From NCBI GenBank assembly GCA_902362865.1, contig CABIYE010000003.1, forward strand, positions 163,191 through 227,190: a stretch of 64,000 bases of DNA, given 5' to 3'. Below are positions 19,678 to 28,284 of this stretch, piece after piece. The DNA is from Clostridiaceae bacterium (lineage in GTDB: Bacteria; Bacillota; Clostridia; Lachnospirales; Lachnospiraceae). The translations under genes were made by a program, and so were the position numbers. The first letter of the stretch is position 1; every line of letters begins with the position of its first letter. The notes beneath the pieces were generated by a model that was not told the DNA's origin, did no database searches, and worked only from the letters and a program-made list of their open reading frames with translations.

Positions 19678-19706
19678 AGTATAGCCATTGGTGAATTTAA
19701 TTTCAA
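19678..19706 (-). promoter_or_regulatory. Promoter of the nan operon with overlapping quasi-palindrome
   Basis: On the minus strand, TTGAAA (19701-19706), 17 bp, TATACT (19678-19683). The -35 region is part of the near-palindrome TGAAATTAAATTCA (two mismatched positions), a candidate RpiR operator. The rest of the nanE-nagB gap (19707-19943) holds T-rich sequence and the nagB promoter. Confidence 0.6.
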
Positions 19707-19854
19707 TACCATATCTTCATCCTGAAAATTCTTTCAACCTTTTCAAAATTTTTACGCGTTTTTTACAGTTTTTTTATTCTTTTTTGGTTGTTTTGCACAA
19801 CTCCATGTCGTTACTTTCTAAGTATGAAAGTAGATTCCATCGATATAAACTCTA

Positions 19855-19883
19855 TTGAAACAAATAGGATTATGGTATATTTT
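19855..19883 (+). promoter_or_regulatory. Promoter of nagB
   Basis: TTGAAA (19855-19860) is followed by TATATTTT (from 19876). The -10 is either TATATT with 15-bp spacing or TATTTT with 17-bp spacing. It gives a leader of about 55 nt before the nagB start. Confidence 0.45.
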
Positions 19884-19943
19884 AAAAACAACAGAAGCAC
19901 TACTATTACTATTTATTTTCAATTTAGAAAGGAAACATACATT

Positions 19944-20675
19944 ATGATTATCTACAGAGCAAAGAATTATCAAGACATGAGCCGCAAAGCAGCAAATATT
20001 ATTTCCGCACAAATTATCATGAAACCGGATTGTGTACTCGGTCTGGCAACCGGTTCCTCTCCGGTGGGAACCTACCAGCAGTTGATTGAATGGTATAAAA
20101 AAGGAGATCTGGATTTCTCTCATGTTACAAGTATCAATCTGGATGAATATAAAGGATTAGGACCTGATAACTGCCAGAGCTATCGTTATTTTATGAATAC
20201 GAATCTGTTCGATCACGTAAATATTGATAAAAACCGGACCTTTGTGCCGAATGGGCTGGAAATGGATTCTGAGAAAGCCTGCAGCGATTACAATCAAATC
20301 ATTGCAAGAGAAGGCGGCATCGACCTGCAGCTTCTGGGACTTGGACACAACGGCCACATCGGCTTCAACGAACCGGGCGCCGCATTTGAAAAAGAAACGC
20401 ACTGCATCGACCTGACAGAAAGCACCATTGAAGCAAACAAACGCTTCTTCGCTTCCGAAGAGGACGTTCCAAAGCAGGCTTACACCATGGGTATCAAAAG
20501 TATCATGCAGGCAAGAAAAATCCTGGTAATTATCAGCGGGGAGAGCAAAGCAGATATTTTAAAAGAAATCCTCTACGGACCAATCACTCCGGCAATTCCG
20601 GCTTCGATTCTTCAGCTTCACAACGACGTAACGATTGTCGCCGACGAAGCAGCTCTCAGCAAATTGCCCGAATAA
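19944..20675 (+). CDS. nagB: Glucosamine-6-phosphate deaminase
   Basis: 243 aa from ATG 19944, preceded by AGAAAGGA; the longer upstream open frame has no ribosome site. Motifs: LGLATGSSPVGTY (phosphate binding), SINLDEYKGLG (catalytic Asp), LLGLGHNGHIGFNEPG (catalytic His and Glu), and ISGESKADI. It converts GlcN-6-P to fructose-6-P and ammonia, the last step of the sialic-acid route. Divergent from nanE. Confidence 0.96.
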   Translation: MIIYRAKNYQDMSRKAANIISAQIIMKPDCVLGLATGSSPVGTYQQLIEWYKKGDLDFSHVTSINLDEYKGLGPDNCQSYRYFMNTNLFDHVNIDKNRTFVPNGLEMDSEKACSDYNQIIAREGGIDLQLLGLGHNGHIGFNEPGAAFEKETHCIDLTESTIEANKRFFASEEDVPKQAYTMGIKSIMQARKILVIISGESKADILKEILYGPITPAIPASILQLHNDVTIVADEAALSKLPE

Positions 20676-20692
20676 TAAATATTTCCTGGTAA

Positions 20693-20719
20693 AAAAACAG
20701 GGGCGATGCCCCTGTTTTT
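20693..20719. terminator. Bidirectional terminator between nagB and deacylase gene
   Basis: Perfect arms AAAAACAGGGGC and GCCCCTGTTTTT with a 3-base loop; a T-run on each strand serves both convergent genes. Confidence 0.9.
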
Positions 20720-20723
20720 CACA

Positions 20724-21263
20724 CTAAAATGCAACAATCTTCGCTTTATGCCTGATTTTAGGCAAGAACTTATTCAGCAAATCCGCCGTCTTCATTTTTA
20801 AATGAGACGTATTAATTCCCGGATTGCATCCAAACCACTCTTCATCTGCCACTTCTTTATCCATAATCAACTGCACATAATCATCTTCGTCATTTATCAG
20901 CCCCATCACGGACGCCGAACCAGGAAGAGCCTTTAAATATTTCTCCATATATTCCGCAGGGGCAAAAGAAAGATGAGACACACCTATTTTATTCCCCAGT
21001 TCTGTTGTATTTAAAGATTTCCCCGCAGGCATTACCACCAGGAAAAAGCTTGTTTTCTTCTTATTACATAAAAAAATGCTCTTCCGGATCTCTGTCCCCA
21101 GCGCTTTATCTACCTCAATGCATTCTTCCATCGTCTCAACTACATCATTCGTCACACACTCATAAGGGATTTTAAGCTTATCCAACAGCCCATAAACGCT
21201 TTTTGCCGTCGGATTCTCCAGATTCTCCGGTGCCGTATTGCTTTTCTCACTAATATAAACCAT
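20724..21263 (-). CDS. YbaK/ProXp-type aminoacyl-tRNA deacylase
   Basis: 179 aa. INS/YbaK-fold features: KSIFLCNKKKTSFFLVVMPA (catalytic-type Lys cluster), GVSHLSFAPAEYM, LPGSASVMGL and WFGCNPGINTSHLKM. This is the pattern of prolyl-tRNA editing proteins (PrdX/ProXp-ala), which hydrolyse mischarged Ala-tRNA(Pro) in trans. Substrate specificity cannot be read with certainty. It has its own promoter at 21298-21326. Confidence 0.85.
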   Translation of the reverse strand: MVYISEKSNTAPENLENPTAKSVYGLLDKLKIPYECVTNDVVETMEECIEVDKALGTEIRKSIFLCNKKKTSFFLVVMPAGKSLNTTELGNKIGVSHLSFAPAEYMEKYLKALPGSASVMGLINDEDDYVQLIMDKEVADEEWFGCNPGINTSHLKMKTADLLNKFLPKIRHKAKIVAF

Positions 21264-21297
21264 AGCCCACTCAACTCCTCTTTCTATTTTGATAGTA

Positions 21298-21326
21298 TTT
21301 TAACAATTTCTTTTCCTCTTGTAAAC
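21298..21326 (-). promoter_or_regulatory. Promoter of the deacylase gene
   Basis: On the minus strand, TTTACA, 17 bp, TAAAAT; it lies between an upstream hairpin (21335-21368) and the gene. Confidence 0.5.
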
Positions 21327-21334
21327 AAAATTTT

Positions 21335-21517
21335 AGCTCGTTCGATTCTTTTTCTTCTCGAACGAGCTATTCGTCAAATTCCAGTAATTTCATTTTCTAC
21401 ACCTTCGACTTTCTTAGATTATGAGTAGTGGATTAAGTTTTTGTTGGTCCGTACCTCCTTTTTTAGATTTTAGATTAGGTTTTTTTATAAAAAGTGAAAA
21501 CTCTGTTTTCTTTTGTT
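21335..21517 (-). ncRNA. Candidate orphan small transcript with own promoter and hairpin end
   Basis: A strong promoter on the minus strand (TTGACA at 21547-21552, 17 bp, TATTAT at 21524-21529) starts a transcript near 21517. It contains an unused-looking AAAAAAGGAGGTA (about 21453-21465) with no start codon at proper distance, and one 8-codon frame (MKLLEFDE). It ends in a perfect 11-bp inverted repeat, AGCTCGTTCGA/TCGAACGAGCT (21335-21368), followed by an A/T-rich stretch. The next gene has its own promoter. No known RNA family was recognised. Confidence 0.4.
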
Positions 21518-21613
21518 GAGTATATAATAGCATAAACCTCGTTTTTTGTCAATTAGTTTTTTGATTTTATTTTAATATTCTAAATTTTCAGTCAATTTTG
21601 GGTAAAGAAAAAA

Positions 21614-21684
21614 AGCGGGTGATGGGAATCGAACCCACGTATCCAGCTTGGAAGGCTGGTGTTCTACCATTGAACTACACCCGC
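21614..21684 (-). tRNA. tRNA-Gly (TCC)
   Basis: A 71-nt cloverleaf on the minus strand: acceptor GCGGGTG/CACCCGC, T-loop GTTCGATTC, anticodon loop CTTCCAA giving anticodon TCC. Nearly identical to the copy at 28491 except for one compensated anticodon-stem pair. A promoter-like TTGCAA-17-TAAAGT lies upstream. Confidence 0.97.
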
Positions 21685-21744
21685 GTCATCTCTGACACGC
21701 CTAATACTTTATCATAGATTTCCGCAGATTGCAAGCACTTTTTT

Positions 21745-21797
21745 AAAAAAGCCCGAAGCCAGACAGCTTTTCTATAGAGCTCTCCGCACTCCGGGCT
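21745..21797 (-). terminator. Terminator after hsp20
   Basis: On the minus strand, AGCCCG...CGGGCT with internal pairing and a TTTTTT tail, 32 bp after the Hsp20 stop. Confidence 0.8.
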
Positions 21798-21828
21798 ATA
21801 TTATTTCAATTTATATAAAGAGGTGCCG

Positions 21829-22305
21829 TTATCCCTCGATGGCAATGCATTTCTTATCTTCAACCGCTGATTTCTTTGTCTCTGCCTTCGGAATACTCAG
21901 TTTCAATACTCCGCTCTCATACTTCGCATGAATATCTTCCTGCTTTACATCCTCGCCGACATAGAAAGATCTGCTCATGCTGCCTGCGTAACGCTCCCGG
22001 CGGACAAATTTTCCTGTTTTCTTTTCCTTCTCGTCCTTGTCAAGTCCCTTTGCTGCGCTGATTACCAGATAACCGGCTTTCAGCTCCAGGGAAAGTTCAT
22101 CTTTCTGAAAGCCCGGCAGGTCAATATCCACTTCATAGTGGTCATCATGCTCCTGCACATCGGTCTTCATCATATTCGCCGCATGGCGTCCATATAATTT
22201 GCGTTCTGCTTTCCGCATCTCTTTGTTGTCAAAGGACGGAAAATCAAAAAAGTCATCAAAGAAATCGTCAAATAAGTTCTCTCCAAAAATACTAGGTGTC
22301 ATCAT
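21829..22305 (-). CDS. Hsp20-family small heat-shock chaperone
   Basis: 158 aa. It has an alpha-crystallin domain (about residues 45-145) with VDIDLPGFQKDELSLELK, YLVISAAK and the late signature GVLKLSIPKAE, plus RRERYAGSMSRSFYV. The N-terminus is rich in Phe/Asp (DDFFDDFFDFPSF), typical of clostridial Hsp18. It is an ATP-independent holdase in the cytoplasm. A CIRCE-like element lies upstream, so HrcA control is expected. Confidence 0.95.
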   Translation of the reverse strand: MMTPSIFGENLFDDFFDDFFDFPSFDNKEMRKAERKLYGRHAANMMKTDVQEHDDHYEVDIDLPGFQKDELSLELKAGYLVISAAKGLDKDEKEKKTGKFVRRERYAGSMSRSFYVGEDVKQEDIHAKYESGVLKLSIPKAETKKSAVEDKKCIAIEG

Positions 22306-22438
22306 AAGTCATCGCTCCTTTTCCTAATTAAAAACATCTTGTTAACTGGAACTGGGGATGATTGGGAAGAAAACGGAACCTTTCTGCCGGTTCCTTTCTT
22401 TCCTTCTCCTTTGTTCTGCATGTGTTATAACACATATT

Positions 22439-22465
22439 TTAGCACTCGTCAAGCGAAAGCGCTAA
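22439..22465 (-). promoter_or_regulatory. CIRCE-like operator (HrcA) upstream of hsp20
   Basis: TTAGCACTC, 9 bp, then AAGCGCTAA. The left arm is a perfect CIRCE half; the right arm differs from GAGTGCTAA at two positions. It lies 134 bp upstream of the hsp20 start. Confidence 0.75.
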
Positions 22466-22540
22466 TAATTTTGTGAATTTTCTGTGAAGCTTATTTTCTT
22501 TGATTATAGCAGAAATAAAGGGAAAACCTACTACTACTTT

Positions 22541-23200
22541 TTAGGAAACAAAGTTACCATCTTTCATTCGGAATGACACGTCAGCCATCTCTGCCACCTC
22601 CATATCATGCGTCACGAGAATAACGCAGTATCCTTTCTTATGAGCAAGCTCGCAGAGTATATCCATAATATTCTGCGTATTTTCCCCGTCAAGATTCCCC
22701 GTCGGCTCATCCCCCAGAATAATTTTCGCGTTAGATGCAAGGCTCCTGGCAATAGCTACCCGCTGACGTTCTCCTCCCGACAGCTTTGACGGGAAGCGTT
22801 TCATCTGTTCCTCCCGGATACCCACAGCTTCCAGCAATTTGGCCGCCCGCGGCCTGGCGTCTTTGGGAGTTATGCCACACAACTCCATAGGAAAACAGAC
22901 ATTTTCCATAACAGTCAGAAGCGGAAACAGATGAAATACCTGAAAAATCATAGAAATACTTTCCCGCCGGTACCGGTCAAGATTCAACTCTGCCAGGCTG
23001 TCCCCCTGAAATCTGATGGTTCCCTCTGTCGGCAGATCCAATCCCGCAAGCAAAGACAGGAACGTAGATTTTCCCGAACCGGAAGCTCCCACAACTGCAT
23101 AAACTTTCCCCTCCTCAAACTCGCAGGAGATTCCTGACACTGCCGCCCTCTGCGCATTCTTATACCTATACGTTACATTTTCCAGACTCAAAACCGCCAT
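22541..23200 (-). CDS. ABC transporter ATP-binding protein (MacB/LolD type)
   Basis: 219 aa. Walker A GASGSGKST, signature LSGGERQRVAIARSL, Walker B IILGDEPTGNLD, switch His VTHDM. It is the ATPase partner of the 1020-aa permease 19 bp upstream. Subunits of this class power MacB/BceA-like systems that move peptides or lipids, often for antimicrobial-peptide resistance. The module is preceded by blaI/M56 genes. Confidence 0.93.
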   Translation of the reverse strand: MAVLSLENVTYRYKNAQRAAVSGISCEFEEGKVYAVVGASGSGKSTFLSLLAGLDLPTEGTIRFQGDSLAELNLDRYRRESISMIFQVFHLFPLLTVMENVCFPMELCGITPKDARPRAAKLLEAVGIREEQMKRFPSKLSGGERQRVAIARSLASNAKIILGDEPTGNLDGENTQNIMDILCELAHKKGYCVILVTHDMEVAEMADVSFRMKDGNFVS

Positions 23201-23219
23201 ACTTCTCCCTCCAACCTTC

Positions 23220-26200
23220 TTATTCCTTTATCTGCAACAGCTCCAGACACTTTCGTCCGGTCACCTGTATTGCCGCCAGTACTGCTCCGCAGACGCATCC
23301 TGAGAAATACAGCGCCAAACAGCGTGCCAGCGTTTCAATGCTTCTTGTAAACAATGTCTTTCCAAATAGGGCCAGACCAAGCGTGACAAGCGCAATCGCC
23401 GCAGCACACAGCAACACTTGTCCAAAAATCAACATGCAGCGGGCACGCTTCTTTGTAACGCCAAGAATCCGCAGACATGCCGCTTCCCGCGCAGACTGCA
23501 TGATTACCAGCCCTGATCCCAGCAGCCCGATAACCAGCGCCACAACCATAGCAATTGGAAACAGCTCATCTATCAGTGTACAGATCCGCCGCGCACCCTC
23601 CACCGACTCCGAATCAATGTGAAAAGATGCCAACGGCGCATATCTTACATTCCGGCTTTTTTCTTCTTCCAACAATCTATTTAACTCTTTAAGTTTCCCA
23701 TTGTCCGCCGCAGTAAATTCACAGTACCCAATCTGAAAGGGCTGGCCATAAAGTTCCTCTGCCGCATCATTTACCACCGAAAAAACACCTGCTGCCACCG
23801 CTTCCTTCTCCGTATGCAAAATCCCCACCACCTTGTAGGCTTTCCCGGCCTGTTCCACCGCAGACAGGAAATCTTCCTCTTCTTTATAAAACTGAAAATC
23901 CGCGTCTTCCCGCAGACGCTCCATAAAAGAATACAGGTCATCTGATAACAGCGTTATCTCATCTCCCGGGTGGACGCCCAGCATCTCAGCAAGCGTCTCT
24001 CCCATCAGGCAAACCGCTCCTGTGCGTTCAAAAACAGAAGCATCATATCCGTCCGCCCAGGTAACCGTGTAATCATCTTCCAGATAGCGCCCGAAATCAT
24101 TGGTAAATGTAATAGGACTTAAAATGCCGGATTGATTTACACGCACATTAAAATTAGAAGTATAGTAATAAAAATCCTTAACCAGATCCGCTTTTGATAA
24201 TTCCGTAACAGATGATGAGGAAAAACCTGCCGCCACGCCCTTTACGGCAAGTCCCCGGTATGCGTCCCTGTATGCAAGTTCTGTCAGGATTAACGCTCCC
24301 ATCCCGGCAGTCAACACAACCGTAAGTACAAGCGACACTGCAGTTGTCCCCATCCCACGCCGCATACGGCGCAGAATGTAACCCCACGTCTGACGCAGCG
24401 CATTGTATTTCCCATGGACAGGCGGCTGGCCATCCTCAACGCCGGATAATTTTACAATAGCAGGCCTGACAAGAACCCCGGATCTAATATCCGTCTCCGG
24501 TTCTGCGGTTTTAAAAAATTTTCTATTTCTTCCTGCACGCCCGTTACTCTCCTGCTGCAGTTCCAGCGGAGATGTTTTCTTCATTTTCCACAAAGATAAT
24601 CCCAGAAAAGACAACGTAAATACCATCTCTGCAATCAGGCAGAAGATTACCACACCATTCGGAAGTCCTGCATTCAGAACATAGGCAAATCCTTCCGGAG
24701 CGCTGTCAACCGACATTTTTGCAAGCGTTTTTTCCACCGTATAAGACGCATAAAAAAGGCCTGCTATACCGCCGGCAGCCATTGCAAATACCGCCAGGAT
24801 ACAAAATGGAAATGCAAGCGTACTCCCTGCTTTTCCCGCAGGCGTTCCTAACATCCGCATAACAGCATAGGTATTCTTATTTCCATTGATAAAAAGGTAC
24901 ACCGCGAGCAGCAGCGCAAGCGCCGCTCCAATCACATACAATATGACTGCAAGAAATGATGCCAGCGGCCCTGTCCCAAAGCTGTCATTCCTTTCAGACC
25001 AGCCTCCGTCCGAGAAACGCAGTCCCACGCCCATTTCTGCCGCCAATGGTTCGGCGGCCTCCCGGAAAGCTTTTACATCTCCGGGATTCTCGATAAAGAC
25101 GCTGAAATCTCCCATTGTGATTTTATAGTCTTCGGGTACATCGACCGGCAACAGAGTGGATGGCACAAAAATTGTGGCCGGTCCGTAACTCCATTCTGCA
25201 TTATTGTTATAATACCGTTCCTGCCCGCTATCAGTAAAACGGTATGCGCCAATGATTTCCAGTTCTTCAGAAGCAATAAAAGCAGATAAATTTTCATAGC
25301 TTATTTCTCGGGCGCCTCCTGTTCCCAGCCGCTCCATCAATCGGTCCCCCAGCTTTATACGGAACGTATCTCCCACTGCCAGACCATATGTTTCCAGAAA
25401 TTGTTCGCTTACAACGCAGACCTTTGTCTCCCTGTCTGCTGCTGTCAGCGGACGCCCTTCTGCGATAACCAGCCTGTGTTCATTTACATAAGGAATTGCA
25501 CGCATGTCCGAAGTATACACGATATCATATGACTGATTGCTTTGATTTATTACTTCAATTTTCTCCTTACACCAGGAAAATCCCTCTGTATCCAGATATG
25601 CTTCTTCCAGCTCATCTATTGCATACAGACTTTCTTCCGGGGAATACTCATACAGATTCAACTCAAAGGCCGTTCCGGTCTTTTCACTGTATCTGCCAAT
25701 CACAAGAAACCGTCTTCCCGCCTCCAGATTTTCAAAAAACGCACGGGAATAAGACTTATAATAGTCCACAAAATCTTCGTCAATCAGTATCCGCATCGGC
25801 TGACGGGTATCCGGCTCAATCTCACCGGCATATACGGTAACATCCTCAAATTTTAAATAGATTCTGAGACAGGATTCATCCCCGTATTCTTCCAGACCTT
25901 CATAAGTTCCCTCTGCCACAAACTCCCCTTCTTCGGAAGGGCTATCCATATCTATGATGCGCTTATAATCCTCTGCCAGACCTTCCGTCGTATATCTCGT
26001 ATCTGCCAGAGTAACACCGGGCAGCGATGAGAACTCTTCTATCTGCTCCTCAGAAGGCCATGGTTTGGGCTCCACGTAATAATCGGCAATAGGCGGAACA
26101 CTGGTATCTAATGCGGCAACACCACTATAAAAGCTCTCTGCTTTCTCTGTCTCCCGGCTGGTAACGGCATACTCCGTAACACGTGACAGGAAAGCAAAAG

Positions 26201-26282
26201 AAGCAAAAGCTATCAGCAAAAAAGTCAGTCCTGCTTTCAAAGGCGCCCGCAAAAACATTTTCCATGCAACAGATTTTCTCAT
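23220..26282 (-). CDS. FtsX-like ABC permease with large extracytoplasmic domain
   Basis: 1020 aa, start after GGAGGGGAAGT. One N-terminal membrane segment (FLRAPLKAGLTFLLIAFASF), a large extracellular region (about 40-420), three membrane segments (about 440-590), a second extracellular region, and three C-terminal segments ending before a basic tail. This duplicated FtsX/MacB layout fits a mechanotransmission or peptide-export permease. Substrate unknown. Confidence 0.88.
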   Translation of the reverse strand: MRKSVAWKMFLRAPLKAGLTFLLIAFASFAFLSRVTEYAVTSRETEKAESFYSGVAALDTSVPPIADYYVEPKPWPSEEQIEEFSSLPGVTLADTRYTTEGLAEDYKRIIDMDSPSEEGEFVAEGTYEGLEEYGDESCLRIYLKFEDVTVYAGEIEPDTRQPMRILIDEDFVDYYKSYSRAFFENLEAGRRFLVIGRYSEKTGTAFELNLYEYSPEESLYAIDELEEAYLDTEGFSWCKEKIEVINQSNQSYDIVYTSDMRAIPYVNEHRLVIAEGRPLTAADRETKVCVVSEQFLETYGLAVGDTFRIKLGDRLMERLGTGGAREISYENLSAFIASEELEIIGAYRFTDSGQERYYNNNAEWSYGPATIFVPSTLLPVDVPEDYKITMGDFSVFIENPGDVKAFREAAEPLAAEMGVGLRFSDGGWSERNDSFGTGPLASFLAVILYVIGAALALLLAVYLFINGNKNTYAVMRMLGTPAGKAGSTLAFPFCILAVFAMAAGGIAGLFYASYTVEKTLAKMSVDSAPEGFAYVLNAGLPNGVVIFCLIAEMVFTLSFLGLSLWKMKKTSPLELQQESNGRAGRNRKFFKTAEPETDIRSGVLVRPAIVKLSGVEDGQPPVHGKYNALRQTWGYILRRMRRGMGTTAVSLVLTVVLTAGMGALILTELAYRDAYRGLAVKGVAAGFSSSSVTELSKADLVKDFYYYTSNFNVRVNQSGILSPITFTNDFGRYLEDDYTVTWADGYDASVFERTGAVCLMGETLAEMLGVHPGDEITLLSDDLYSFMERLREDADFQFYKEEEDFLSAVEQAGKAYKVVGILHTEKEAVAAGVFSVVNDAAEELYGQPFQIGYCEFTAADNGKLKELNRLLEEEKSRNVRYAPLASFHIDSESVEGARRICTLIDELFPIAMVVALVIGLLGSGLVIMQSAREAACLRILGVTKKRARCMLIFGQVLLCAAAIALVTLGLALFGKTLFTRSIETLARCLALYFSGCVCGAVLAAIQVTGRKCLELLQIKE

Positions 26283-26299
26283 ACTTCCCCTCCAATCCC

Positions 26300-27364
26300 T
26301 TAAAACTCATTGAAATGTACATAATAGGTACCGTCAATACATTCCATACGATACCCTGACGCCGCCGGGTTCCGGTCATCTGCCGCAGCTTCTTCGGGCA
26401 TTTCATAATCCGGGCGAACGGCAAAGGAATAGGATGCCGCCGTCAGTAAGACAAATATAAGGAGCCATCCTCCTGCAAACAGCCCATTTTTTCTTCCATT
26501 CCCACAGCCGGATGATACAATCTGAAACCGCTCAACAATTTTCGCCCCGCCACTTCCGGAAACCAGCGTCGCCGCTCCGCAAAAAAGCCTTTCTTCTTTC
26601 TTCGCCTCTGCATTTTTCAACATAGCAACAATTGTAGCCAAATACTCTGCCTTGTCCCGATTTCCCATATGAGCGGTTACATCTAAATCACATTTTATCT
26701 CCAAAAGCTGTTCCATATCTTTCTTTAAGAAATAAATCACGGGATTCCACCAAAAGATACACCAATAAATATACATAAATATTTTCACCGTCAAATCTCT
26801 GTTTTGAAAATGCGTATATTCATGGCGCAGAATATAATACAGCTCTGAATCGCTGTATTCCTTCTCAGGCAAAAGGATACATCGCCTGAAAATTCCCGCA
26901 CCCATCGGAATCTGAATATACCGGCTTTGCCGAATTTCAACCTTAACCTGTCGTTTACATGTATTCAGCACCCGGTTGAACACTCGCCTGCACTGTTCGC
27001 TTTCACATACGCTGCATGTCGAAAATATTTTCAGCATCCTTCGATATTGAACGGCAAAGCGCAGAAGCAGAACTACCGCCACTGCCGCCCAGACCGTAAG
27101 CAGAACCGTCACGACCGTTATCTGCACTGCTCCTGTTTTATTTGCATAAATATCATCAAAAACCTCCGGAGAGTATATGACTCTGGTAAATGAAAATTCG
27201 CAGGGAAGAATCATCCGCAAAACAGGAAACAGATACAAACACAGTAAATTCGTAATTCCCAATTGCCGGATAAGGAAGGGATTTTTCCGGCAGAAATGAT
27301 TGAAAACGACCAGTGCGCCGCTCCATATCACGGACATAAACAAAGAAAAAAGTGTAATCTGCAT
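26300..27364 (-). CDS. BlaR1/MecR1-type M56 membrane metallopeptidase
   Basis: 354 aa. N-terminal membrane helices, zinc motif HEYTHFQNRDL with a downstream Glu region (LEIKCDLDVTAH), and a C-terminal membrane helix (WLLIFVLLTAASYSFAV) followed by only about 40 residues. The large penicillin-binding sensor domain of BlaR1 is absent, so it is unlikely to be a direct beta-lactam sensor. By family it senses a cell-surface signal and inactivates the paired BlaI repressor. TAATATG junction with blaI. Confidence 0.88.
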   Translation of the reverse strand: MQITLFSLFMSVIWSGALVVFNHFCRKNPFLIRQLGITNLLCLYLFPVLRMILPCEFSFTRVIYSPEVFDDIYANKTGAVQITVVTVLLTVWAAVAVVLLLRFAVQYRRMLKIFSTCSVCESEQCRRVFNRVLNTCKRQVKVEIRQSRYIQIPMGAGIFRRCILLPEKEYSDSELYYILRHEYTHFQNRDLTVKIFMYIYWCIFWWNPVIYFLKKDMEQLLEIKCDLDVTAHMGNRDKAEYLATIVAMLKNAEAKKEERLFCGAATLVSGSGGAKIVERFQIVSSGCGNGRKNGLFAGGWLLIFVLLTAASYSFAVRPDYEMPEEAAADDRNPAASGYRMECIDGTYYVHFNEF

Positions 27365-27365
27365 A

Positions 27366-27779
27366 TTATTTTTCCCCCGACCCTTTTCCCTTTAGCTCTT
27401 CTATAATATCCTCCAACTGTTTCACAACATCTTCTCCATCTGCTCCATCCATCTCATGCACCATAGCCACTGTAACCGCCGCAATAGCGCTCTTCTCAAT
27501 TCCCTTCGACATAACAAGCTTTGCCGCGTACTCTTCTTTGGTAACCGCCGGAATGAACTGTCTTGCATATTGCGTTCCGCACTGCACAGTACCACATATT
27601 TTAATCATGTCCTTCTTCAGCAGCGAACGCAGCATCTTATGAATATAATTCCCATTCCAGGAGCGTTCAGCGGAAAGTTCCAATATCTCAACACTCGTCA
27701 ACGGCTCTTTCTTCTCCCAGAATATCTCCATCAAATCTTCCTCACTATTCGTCAAATGCTTTTCCTTTTGAAACATCAT
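27366..27779 (-). CDS. BlaI/MecI/CopY-family repressor
   Basis: 137 aa from ATG 27779, after GAGAGGTGGTT. Winged-helix pattern: LTNSEEDLMEIFWEKKEPLT, then a WNGNYIHKMLRSLLKKDMI recognition region, and a helical C-terminal dimer/cleavage region. It is predicted to repress its own operon (blaI-M56-permease-ATPase), released by M56-dependent proteolysis. Confidence 0.9.
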   Translation of the reverse strand: MMFQKEKHLTNSEEDLMEIFWEKKEPLTSVEILELSAERSWNGNYIHKMLRSLLKKDMIKICGTVQCGTQYARQFIPAVTKEEYAAKLVMSKGIEKSAIAAVTVAMVHEMDGADGEDVVKQLEDIIEELKGKGSGEK

Positions 27780-27810
27780 AACCACCTCTCAGACATTCTT
27801 TCAGTTTACT

Positions 27811-27831
27811 ATTAACCTTTTTGGTTATTAC
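27811..27831 (-). promoter_or_regulatory. Candidate BlaI operator
   Basis: Near-perfect palindrome TATTAACC-TTTTT-GGTTATTA (seven of eight arm pairs match), 32 bp upstream of the blaI start, where the promoter must lie. Confidence 0.5.
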
Positions 27832-27895
27832 CAGAATACACGACCTATTATTAAATGTCAATCCATTTTAATAAAAACCTTATGATTAACTTTTA

Positions 27896-28005
27896 GTGAG
27901 AAAATGAGATAAAAATGAGACATTGAGACGCGAATGAGACATTTACAAGTTGACACTTTCGATTATTTCCGGTTACATGAAAAAAAGCAAAAAATAGCGC
28001 AAACC
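27896..28005. other. Attachment-site-like scar downstream of tRNA-Lys
   Basis: Read on the plus strand there are four ATGAGA/TTGAGAC-type direct repeats (27905-27945), then GCGCAAACCCTTGC (about 27997-28010). That block shares CGCAAACCCTTG with the repeats at 45047 and 58889. Repeats beside a core sequence 30 bp from a tRNA 3' end look like integrase arm and core sites. No integrase is adjacent, and no gene is seen in 27786-28040. Confidence 0.4.
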
Positions 28006-28040
28006 CTTGCAAATGCTGAGTTTACGCTATCTAAACCAAC

Positions 28041-28113
28041 TGAGCGTGCGGGGATTCGAACCCCGGACAACTTGATTAAAAGTCAAGTGCTCTACCACCT
28101 GAGCTACACGCCC
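28041..28113 (-). tRNA. tRNA-Lys (TTT)
   Basis: 73-nt cloverleaf, acceptor GGGCGTG, T-loop GTTCGAATC, anticodon loop CTTTTAA. Last gene of the six-tRNA operon. Confidence 0.97.
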
Positions 28114-28124
28114 ATACTTATAAA

Positions 28125-28196
28125 CTGGGCTAGTTGGATTCGAACCAACGAATGCAGGAGTCAAAGTCCTGTGCCTTACCGCTTGGCGATAGCCCA
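28125..28196 (-). tRNA. tRNA-Gln (TTG)
   Basis: 72-nt cloverleaf, acceptor TGGGCTA/TAGCCCA, anticodon loop CTTTGAC (TTG). Confidence 0.96.
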
Positions 28197-28209
28197 TTAG
28201 AAATCAAAG

Positions 28210-28284
28210 GGTGGGTAGTGGGACTCGAACCCACGATATCCGGAACCACAATCCGACGCGCTAACCAACTGCACCATACCCACC
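28210..28284 (-). tRNA. tRNA-His (GTG)
   Basis: 75 nt including the His-specific extra 5' G facing the discriminator C; anticodon GTG in ATTGTGGTT. Confidence 0.96.

Noticed and set aside
21264..21552. T-box riboswitch upstream of the tRNA-editing deacylase
   Set aside because: The invariant T-box sequence (AGGGTGGNACCGCG-like) is absent, and the gene has its own promoter downstream of the hairpin.
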